This document shows positions 7,061 to 11,897 of a stretch of DNA of 11,897 nt, piece after piece. The notes below the pieces were generated by a model. It made no database searches and had not been told where the DNA came from. It was given only the letters and a program-made list of their open reading frames with translations. A program made the translations under genes and the position numbers. Source of the stretch: Candidatus Kaiserbacteria bacterium RIFCSPLOWO2_02_FULL_54_13 (GTDB taxonomy: Bacteria > Patescibacteriota > Minisyncoccia > Phycocordibacterales > Phycocordibacteraceae); the NCBI GenBank assembly GCA_001783465.1, contig MFMI01000020.1, forward strand, positions 1-11,897, in the 5' to 3' direction. Each line of letters starts with the position of its first letter. Position 1 is the stretch's first letter.

Positions 7061-7088
7061 AGTATACCAGACGCCCTGTGCACGTCAA
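7061..7088 (-). promoter_or_regulatory. nusA promoter
   Basis: On the minus strand the -35 is TTGACG (7088-7083), the spacer is 16 bases and the -10 is TATACT (7066-7061). This is the best-matched promoter of the leftward block. Transcription should start near 7054, giving a nusA leader of about 55 bases. It begins right after the terminator of the small two-gene cassette. Confidence 0.8.
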
Positions 7089-7092
7089 CAGC

Positions 7093-7122
7093 ACAAAACA
7101 AAAAACCGTCTCCGACGGTTTT
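7093..7122 (-). terminator. intrinsic terminator of the small two-gene cassette
   Basis: The stem arms are AAAACCGTC and GACGGTTTT (7122-7102) around a 3-base loop. On the minus strand the stem continues into a T-rich run with the pattern TTTTTTGTTTTGT. It overlaps the last bases of the 7122-7322 stop codon and separates the cassette from the nusA promoter. Confidence 0.85.
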
Positions 7123-7322
7123 CATGTCGGTGACGGTTGTGTGAGGGCCCAGTCCTCAAGTCGGCATTGTTCCTCGCGCACATTGGACAAACAATCGTAC
7201 GCGACATCGAACCTGCCGTTCTTGTGGATGAAACAGACGACTCCGCAAGCGTGAGGAAATTGGTCACTTTGCCCTACAAAACAGACATTGTTACCAACTC
7301 GGACGTCTTCATGCTTGAGCAT
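7122..7322 (-). CDS. small Cys-rich hypothetical protein
   Basis: A 66-residue protein that I do not recognise. It has five cysteines (14, 26, 30, 44, 53), including HACGVVC at 24-30. Alternating hydrophobic and polar residues (VRVGNNVCFVG, GVVCFIHKNGRFDVAY) suggest a small beta-barrel of SH3/KOW type, but this is only an impression. Coding status is well supported. A strong Shine-Dalgarno AGGAGG (7335-7330) lies seven bases before the ATG and overlaps the last codons of the upstream gene; two bases separate that gene's stop codon from this start. An intrinsic terminator follows at once. It is the second gene of a two-gene operon. Confidence 0.75.
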   Translation of the reverse strand: MLKHEDVRVGNNVCFVGQSDQFPHACGVVCFIHKNGRFDVAYDCLSNVREEQCRLEDWALTQPSPT

Positions 7323-7324
7323 GG

Positions 7325-7573
7325 TTACTCCTCCTTTCCGTCAGAAGTAGCGAGGAGCTTGAAGAAGTTGCTCACGCTCGGCCATCCGTATTTCTTATGA
7401 AGCCCCTCGAGCTTCACCACCGCCCACAGGGAAAGTCGGTCGGGTAGATTGAAGTTGAGCGCGAGACCGAGGTACACTGACTCGAGTAGCGAGTCGATAA
7501 AACTCATGCGCTTCGGGAGAGGTCCTGTGTTATCTCCGAGCCCTCCTTGTATCACTCTGAATTTCCTAGTCAT
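7325..7573 (-). CDS. hypothetical protein, first gene of small cassette
   Basis: An 82-residue soluble protein that I do not recognise. The start is fixed by the Shine-Dalgarno GGAGG (7583-7579) five bases upstream of the ATG encoding MTRKFRVIQGG. A longer reading from 7603 would ignore that site. The N-terminus is basic with Gly/Pro turns (VIQGGLGDNTGPLPKR). The rest is amphipathic (FIDSLLESVYLGLALNF, LWAVVKLEGLHKKYGW) and looks helical. There is no clear membrane segment or catalytic motif. It has a sigma70 promoter at 7623-7651 and is coupled to the downstream Cys-rich gene. Confidence 0.75.
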   Translation of the reverse strand: MTRKFRVIQGGLGDNTGPLPKRMSFIDSLLESVYLGLALNFNLPDRLSLWAVVKLEGLHKKYGWPSVSNFFKLLATSDGKEE

Positions 7574-7622
7574 GCTTGCCTCCGAAGAACTTGATGGGCA
7601 CAATCGCCTATCAATGCGTTAC

Positions 7623-7651
7623 ACCATAACTCAATAGACCTCGGTTGTCAA
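7623..7651 (-). promoter_or_regulatory. promoter of the small two-gene cassette
   Basis: On the minus strand a perfect -35, TTGACA (7651-7646), a 17-base spacer and the -10 TATGGT (7628-7623). Transcription should start near 7616, giving a leader of about 43 bases. It faces away from the promoter of the gene at 7723. Confidence 0.75.
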
Positions 7652-7671
7652 GCGTTCGTAGAACGTTTTTT
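7650..7671. other. short dyad with T-run between divergent promoters
   Basis: CGTTC, GTA, GAACG (7653-7665) is followed on the plus strand by six Ts (7666-7671). It resembles a weak plus-strand terminator, but no plus-strand gene lies just upstream. It also abuts the -35 of the leftward cassette promoter, so it could be an operator. The function is open. Confidence 0.4.
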
Positions 7672-7709
7672 AAATCACTCTGGGAGCTTTGTGGGGAACA
7701 CTCCAGTGG

Positions 7710-7715
7710 TACTAT
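7710..7715 (+). promoter_or_regulatory. possible -10 for the 7723 gene
   Basis: TACTAT lies seven bases before the ATG at 7723, giving a near-leaderless geometry like that at 208 and 8627. A TTGTGG at 7689-7694 could be a -35, but the 15-base spacer is short. Tentative. Confidence 0.4.
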
Positions 7716-7722
7716 GCAGAAT

Positions 7723-8574
7723 ATGACTGCCGAAAGACGACCCATATATCAAAGTACTGAAGACGAGCGACGTTTTGAACATACTTATCTGAACCCTGAA
7801 GAGGCTCATAAACGCGCCCAGGAGACTTTGTCTGAGTACGAAATAAAACCTGAAACATTTACCGGCCTCTACGGCGCGGATATCCTGAAACATGACGCCG
7901 AAGAGGTGGCGCGCTTGGAGGCACTTTTTGAGCAGTCACCAAGTAAAATCTATGCTGATATTCTGGAAGCGATAGCCTGTGAACATGGAGAATTGAGTAA
8001 TTGGTTCGGTCCTAATTCTCAAGTGATAAAAACAGCTCGTTATGATGACTACAAAAATAAAATTGACATGGTCGTCGAAACAGAATCAGAGAACCAGCAG
8101 TTCTCCCACCTGGCTCTCGGCATTGACATAACTTTCGGCAGTAAAGACCTGCACAAAAAGTTTGACGCTATCAAAGCCGGTATAAATAAAGGGAGTCTGG
8201 GGCAATTAAAATATTTCCATTCGGATCGCCAGCATTTCACCGGCCGTTTGAGAAAACTCCCCCAGGTTGTTGTCGGTATAGAGATAGAGAGGGTAAAAGA
8301 GCTCGGTCTTCTGTGGATGAACAGGAGAAACAAAGAGCTCCGTGAGCATCCCGTACAAATCGCTATTCTAGAGGAAGCGGCATTACAGCTTGAGACATTT
8401 GTTGAATACTCCCGTAGTATCAATAAAAATGATCTGGTCGTTATTTTCGAAAGAGAATTACAAAAAATAAACGAACTGCTTGACGAAAAAATAAAAGCTG
8501 GAATTAAGACCATAAAAGATGACAAAGTATTTGAAGAAATAAAAAGAAATCTGCTTTTATTTACGAATGAGTAG
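7723..8574 (+). CDS. hypothetical protein, possible PD-(D/E)XK-like nuclease fold
   Basis: A 283-residue soluble protein. The chosen ATG encodes MTAERRPIYQ. An in-frame ATG at 7714 overlaps the probable -10, and the longer reading from a TTG at 7645 crosses the divergent promoter region. The N-terminal ~70 residues are charged and helical. The central part has YDDYKNKIDMVVE (107-119) followed about 20 residues later by LALGIDITFGSKDLHKKF (130-147). Asp115, Asp135 and nearby lysines resemble the acidic core of PD-(D/E)XK nucleases, with DIT in place of the usual ExK. Then come LKYFHSD, LPQVVVGIE, and a long helical C-terminus (210-275). The gene is clearly more AT-rich than its neighbours. It ends 52 bases before pilB. 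The function is inferred only from motif shape. Confidence 0.7.
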   Translation: MTAERRPIYQSTEDERRFEHTYLNPEEAHKRAQETLSEYEIKPETFTGLYGADILKHDAEEVARLEALFEQSPSKIYADILEAIACEHGELSNWFGPNSQVIKTARYDDYKNKIDMVVETESENQQFSHLALGIDITFGSKDLHKKFDAIKAGINKGSLGQLKYFHSDRQHFTGRLRKLPQVVVGIEIERVKELGLLWMNRRNKELREHPVQIAILEEAALQLETFVEYSRSINKNDLVVIFERELQKINELLDEKIKAGIKTIKDDKVFEEIKRNLLLFTNE

Positions 8575-8583
8575 GGTGTGAAA

Positions 8584-8612
8584 AGCGTGCGCTGTCGAGG
8601 GCAGGGCACGCT
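8584..8612. promoter_or_regulatory. 29-bp dyad over the pilB promoter
   Basis: Arms AGCGTGCGCTG (8584-8594) and CAGGGCACGCT (8602-8612) pair at 10 of 11 positions around a 7-base centre. The left arm covers the expected -35 position and the right arm shares its last base with the -10 TATACT. No T-run follows. This fits an operator for a dimeric regulator, or a hairpin at the 3' end of the upstream transcript. Confidence 0.6.
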
Positions 8613-8617
8613 ATACT
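8589..8617 (+). promoter_or_regulatory. pilB operon promoter
   Basis: The -10 TATACT is at 8612-8617, nine bases before the pilB ATG (8627). The -35 position (8589-8594, GCGCTG) matches consensus poorly. As at 208, transcription would start at or next to the start codon. The poor -35 and the overlapping dyad suggest a regulated promoter. Confidence 0.55.
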
Positions 8618-8626
8618 TATAGGCAT

Positions 8627-10375
8627 ATGCACGTTTCGGAGGGGGAGCTGAAAGAATTCATTATTGACTCTGGCCTCGTCGCTAAGAAAGAGATTGACGC
8701 GGCCTCAATTGAAGCAGAGCGGAAGAAACAGTCGCTTGGCGACATCCTCGTCTCGCGCGGTTCACTGACCGAGGATGCGCTCCGACGCATTCAGGCGTAC
8801 GTGCTCGGCATTCCTTTTGTGAATTTGAAAGAACACCGCATCCCCGTTGACGTGCTCGCGCTCATTCCCGAGCCCATTGCGCGCACGCACAATATTGTCG
8901 CGTTTAAGAAGGAGGGGGACTCGCTTGAGGTGGCCATGCTGGACGTAGAGGACCTCGCCTCCATTGATTCTGTGCGTAAAAAGACTGGGCTTAAGATATT
9001 ATCGCGGCTTACCGACACCGATAGCATCAAGCATTCTCTCTTGCAGTATCAGAAGTCGCTGAAGGACGAGTTTGGCGACATTATTTCAACCGAAGCGCTT
9101 AAGATTCGTGTCGTCGCCGAGGGCAATTCAGACCTCACGAGCGCCGACTTGAAGAAGATGGCCGAGGACTTGCCTATCGTGCGCATCGTGGATACCCTGC
9201 TTCGGCACGCCATCGTGCAGGGTGCCTCCGACATCCACATAGAGCCGATGGAGACCGGGGTGTTGGTCCGTTACAGGATTGACGGCATCCTCCACGACGC
9301 GATGACCCTGCCGAAGAACGCGGCCGCGGGCATCGTCGCGCGCATCAAGGTGCTCTCTAATCTTAAGTTGGATGAGAAGCGCCTCCCCCAGGACGGCCGA
9401 TTCAAGATGGAGACCGAGGCCGACAAGGTCTCCTTCCGCGTCTCCATCCTCCCGACCTTCTTCGGTGAGAAGACGGTAATGCGCCTCTTGCGCGAGACCG
9501 GCGAGGGGTTCACGCTTGAAGTGCTCGGCCTCCACGGCGAGAATATGGAACATATTCATCGTGCGTTGAAGCAGACCACCGGCATCATTCTCATCAGCGG
9601 GCCGACGGGGAGCGGTAAGACGACGACCTTGTACACGATGCTGGACATCCTCAACCAGCCAGACGTGAACATCTCCACTGTTGAGGACCCGATTGAATAC
9701 CAGATGAAGCGGGTGAATCAGACACAGGTGAACCCGGCCATCGGATTCACCTTCGCCAATGGCCTGCGCTCCCTAGTGCGCCAAGACCCCGACATCATTA
9801 TGGTCGGCGAGATACGTGATGGAGAGACGGCCGCCCTCGCGATTAACGCCGCACTGACTGGCCACCTCGTGCTCTCAACCATTCACACCAACAGCGCCGC
9901 AGGCGCCATTCCGCGCCTCATTGACATGGGTGTTGAGCCGTTCCTTCTCGTCTCCACCGTCCGCGTTATTATCGGGCAAAGGCTCGTCAGGAAGCTCTGC
10001 GAACAAAAAGAAGCATATTCATTAGATGCAGTTGCGCGCGCCAAGATCGCGAGCGAGGAGGAGTTCAATGTCGCATTTGAGGCTCTCCAGAATGAGAAGT
10101 TGGTGAAGAAGGGGACATCGCTTGACGACATCTCCTTCTATCGGCCCACCCCCTCGGCAGAATGCACCGACGGATACAAGAGCCGCATCGGCATCCACGA
10201 GGTTCTCCCCGTCTCCTCCGCCATCCGCGACATTATCCTCCACTCAAGCACCACCGACGCCATTGAGACGCAGGCCAGGAAGGAAGGGATGCTCACCATG
10301 CGCGAAGACGGGCTCTACAAGGCCGCCCGCGGCATCACCAGCCTTGAAGAAGTCCTCCGCGCCGTCAGCGAATAA
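8627..10375 (+). CDS. pilB: type IV pilus assembly ATPase PilB
   Basis: Cytoplasmic GspE/PilB-family secretion ATPase that drives pilus polymerisation. It has 582 residues. The N-terminal MshEN-type domain (about 1-145) includes SLGDILVSRGSLTEDAL. The ATPase core has SDIHIEP (201-207), Walker A GPTGSGKTT (325-333), the Asp box TVEDPIEY (351-358), Walker B DPDIIMVGEIRD (387-398) and the His box GHLVLSTIHTN (412-422). The usual zinc site of two CxxC pairs is reduced to single cysteines, Cys458 in RKLCEQ and Cys513 in AECTDGYKSRIGIHE. The start has GCATATG and no Shine-Dalgarno. pilC follows after 6 bases. PilT-type retraction is unlikely given the N-terminal domain and length. Confidence 0.96.
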   Translation: MHVSEGELKEFIIDSGLVAKKEIDAASIEAERKKQSLGDILVSRGSLTEDALRRIQAYVLGIPFVNLKEHRIPVDVLALIPEPIARTHNIVAFKKEGDSLEVAMLDVEDLASIDSVRKKTGLKILSRLTDTDSIKHSLLQYQKSLKDEFGDIISTEALKIRVVAEGNSDLTSADLKKMAEDLPIVRIVDTLLRHAIVQGASDIHIEPMETGVLVRYRIDGILHDAMTLPKNAAAGIVARIKVLSNLKLDEKRLPQDGRFKMETEADKVSFRVSILPTFFGEKTVMRLLRETGEGFTLEVLGLHGENMEHIHRALKQTTGIILISGPTGSGKTTTLYTMLDILNQPDVNISTVEDPIEYQMKRVNQTQVNPAIGFTFANGLRSLVRQDPDIIMVGEIRDGETAALAINAALTGHLVLSTIHTNSAAGAIPRLIDMGVEPFLLVSTVRVIIGQRLVRKLCEQKEAYSLDAVARAKIASEEEFNVAFEALQNEKLVKKGTSLDDISFYRPTPSAECTDGYKSRIGIHEVLPVSSAIRDIILHSSTTDAIETQARKEGMLTMREDGLYKAARGITSLEEVLRAVSE

Positions 10376-10381
10376 GTAAGT

Positions 10382-11599
10382 ATGCGGTTCCGCATCACGA
10401 TACGGAAGAAGGGCGTGCCCGACGAGACGCGCATTGTTGAAGCGCCGTCGCGCTTTGATGTGTACAGCCAGATACGAAACGAAGGGGGCCTCGTCACCTC
10501 AATTGAGGAGCGGCGCAGATTTTCTCTCGGCGCGCTCGCCCGATTCAACATTTCAATCGGCGCCGGGGTGGAGCGCCAGGAGGTCATCCGTACGGCCAAA
10601 AATCTCTCTGCGATGCTTACCGCTGGCCTCTCTATCTCCCGCGCGCTTTCTGTCATTGAGCGCCAGTCCAGCAACAAACGCTTGAAAACGATTGTCACCG
10701 GTCTCTCTGAATCAATTAGAAAAGGGTCCTCGTTCCATGAAGCGCTCGCCCTCTATCCGAAAGTGTTCCCCGAGCTCTTCGTCGCGATGGCGCGGGCAGG
10801 AGAAGAGTCTGGCTCCCTCACCGAGGCGCTGACGGCGGTCGCCCTCCAGATGGAGCGTTCTGAAGAGCTGGTGCGAAAGATTCGCGGCGCGATGATTTAT
10901 CCGGCTATCGTCATTACCGCCGTCATTATTGTTGCTATTTTGATGCTTATCTATGTCGTACCGACCTTGACAAAAACCTTCATCTCGCTCGGTGTAGAGG
11001 TGCCGCTCGCGACGCGCGTCATCGTCGCAATCTCAAGCTTCGTGGTGGCCCATCTCTCGCTCACGGCTCTCTCGTTCGTCGCACTTCTCGTCGGGAGCAT
11101 CCTGTTCATCCGCTCCCGACCGGGAGGCGTGCTCGTGCTCTTTGTCGCGCTCCACATGCCTGTCATAAGCGAACTCGTTCGCGAGACGTACTCTGCGCGC
11201 GCGTCTCGCACGCTCTCGTCGCTCCTCTCCGCCGGCGTGCCAGTGCTTGAAGCACTTTCTATCACCAAAGAGGTGGTGCACGCGCGCGTATTCGCACAGG
11301 TCATAGGGGAGGCAGAGGTGCATGTGCGAAAGGGGGAACTGCTCTCTACGGCATTTGCCGAGCATACCAAATTGTATCCGATCCTGATGGGCGAAATGCT
11401 CTCTGTGGGAGAGGAGACGGGCAAAGTCGCGGAGATGTTGAAGCAAATCGCCGAATTCTACGAGACCGATGTCGCTGAGAAGACGAAGGACCTTTCAACC
11501 GTCATTGAGCCGATTCTCATGCTCGTCATCGGCGCGGTCGTCGGCGTGTTCGCCGTTTCAATCATCGCGCCGATTTATTCGCTCTCTTCAGCAATATGA
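10382..11599 (+). CDS. pilC: type IV pilus inner-membrane platform protein PilC
   Basis: GspF/PilC-family polytopic membrane protein of 405 residues, the usual length. It forms the platform on which PilB acts. Two T2SSF domains are visible. The first (about 65-190) has LSAMLTAGLSISRALSVIE and KIRGAMIYPAIV before a membrane segment (about 174-194). The second (about 268-398) has LSSLLSAGVPVLEALSIT, MLSVGEETGKVAEML and a C-terminal membrane segment (about 373-398). A middle hydrophobic segment spans about 213-243. The start lies 6 bases after the pilB stop, without a Shine-Dalgarno, so translation is probably coupled. The stop codon overlaps the start of the next pilin gene. Confidence 0.96.
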   Translation: MRFRITIRKKGVPDETRIVEAPSRFDVYSQIRNEGGLVTSIEERRRFSLGALARFNISIGAGVERQEVIRTAKNLSAMLTAGLSISRALSVIERQSSNKRLKTIVTGLSESIRKGSSFHEALALYPKVFPELFVAMARAGEESGSLTEALTAVALQMERSEELVRKIRGAMIYPAIVITAVIIVAILMLIYVVPTLTKTFISLGVEVPLATRVIVAISSFVVAHLSLTALSFVALLVGSILFIRSRPGGVLVLFVALHMPVISELVRETYSARASRTLSSLLSAGVPVLEALSITKEVVHARVFAQVIGEAEVHVRKGELLSTAFAEHTKLYPILMGEMLSVGEETGKVAEMLKQIAEFYETDVAEKTKDLSTVIEPILMLVIGAVVGVFAVSIIAPIYSLSSAI

Positions 11600-11897
11600 T
11601 GTTGAGAGGATTCTCGCTGGTTGAAGTGGCCATCGCCGTCGCCATCATCGGGCTGATGGTCGTTTCAACAAGCATGTTGCTCCAGCGCCTCCCCATAAGC
11701 GGCAGAGAAGTCCGCGACCAGGACCTGGCGCTCCGAATTGCGCGCGATAAAATAGAAATCCTGCGAGCTACTGGCTACACGTCTCTCCCAGAGAGCGGCC
11801 CTTTCACCAATATCCTGCTTGACTCGCTCGCTTCAAGCACCGCTTCGGTGGCCGTCACCGACTACAATGATAAAACGAAGCAGGTTGAGGTGAGCGT
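11596..11897 (+). CDS. type IV prepilin-like protein (partial, runs off right edge)
   Basis: About 100 residues are visible with no stop before the window end. The N-terminus is MMLRGFSLVEVAIAVAIIG. It is a short basic leader, a prepilin peptidase site after Gly5 (G/FSLVE) with the conserved Glu at +5 of the mature protein, and then a hydrophobic helix. The following region (IARDKIEILRATGY) resembles minor pilins of the PilV/GspI kind, but the subtype is uncertain. ATG at 11596 overlaps the pilC stop by four bases (ATGA); a second in-frame ATG is at 11599. It is probably a minor or major pilin of the same pilus as PilB and PilC. Confidence 0.9.
   Translation, partial: MMLRGFSLVEVAIAVAIIGLMVVSTSMLLQRLPISGREVRDQDLALRIARDKIEILRATGYTSLPESGPFTNILLDSLASSTASVAVTDYNDKTKQVEVS

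Noticed and set aside
6139..7062. Long plus-strand open frame (307 codons) opposite nusA
   Set aside because: Antisense to the S1 and N-terminal domains of NusA; no domain or start signal.
7000..7125. Longer N-terminus for NusA (503 residues)
   Set aside because: It would translate the promoter, leader hairpin and cassette terminator; MIDLKTINAVLGEF is the conserved NusA start.
7137..7400. Plus-strand open frame of 87 codons
   Set aside because: It overlaps both leftward cassette genes, which have Shine-Dalgarno sites, a promoter and a terminator; no comparable signals on the plus strand.
7645..7722. Longer N-terminus for the 7723 gene from a TTG codon
   Set aside because: The extension crosses the divergent promoter, a dyad and the likely -10; the ATG at 7723 fits the local promoter geometry.

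Overview
The window looks like part of the chromosome of a Patescibacteria (CPR) bacterium, most likely in the Parcubacteria group. This is inferred from gene content and style. There is a compact set of housekeeping genes on short spacers, almost no Shine-Dalgarno motifs, a K+-independent membrane pyrophosphatase, RNase Y, ClpP, a NusA with an unusual insertion and tail, and a PilB-PilC-pilin cluster. No rRNA, tRNA or other marker gene in the window settles the taxonomy.

Layout. Positions 1-480 are AT-rich and hold a GC-rich double hairpin, a small unknown gene (208-435, +) and a bidirectional terminator. Positions 506-6999 form a leftward block: nusA, hppA, a 66-residue membrane protein, clpP, rny (RNase Y) and an HU-family protein. 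nusA and the HU gene have good promoters. hppA has a weaker one inside an inverted-repeat element that fills the nusA-hppA gap. The genes cover transcription elongation and termination, energy coupling, proteolysis, RNA decay and nucleoid structure. Positions 7089-7651 hold a two-gene leftward cassette of unknown function with its own promoter and terminator. These are the only genes here with clear Shine-Dalgarno sequences. Positions 7710-8574 (+) encode an AT-rich unknown protein that may have a PD-(D/E)XK-like nuclease core. From about 8584 to the right edge (+) lies a type IV pilus assembly operon: pilB, pilC and the start of a prepilin gene that runs off the window.

Working together: PilB (motor), PilC (inner-membrane platform) and the prepilin belong to one pilus machine and are tightly packed; pilC and the pilin gene overlap by 4 bases. 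The leftward genes are co-directional, but only NusA (transcription) and RNase Y (RNA decay) have an obvious functional link.

The most interesting signals are regulatory. The same -10 hexamer, TATACT, appears at four promoters. Two genes share TATACT, nine bases, then ATG, which suggests leaderless transcripts. A terminator-like hairpin sits in the nusA leader. A 117-bp inverted-repeat element runs from 1 base after the nusA stop codon to the hppA start codon. A 27-nt palindrome lies in the RNase Y leader, and a 29-bp dyad spans the pilB promoter. No CRISPR array, insertion sequence, tRNA or rRNA was seen.
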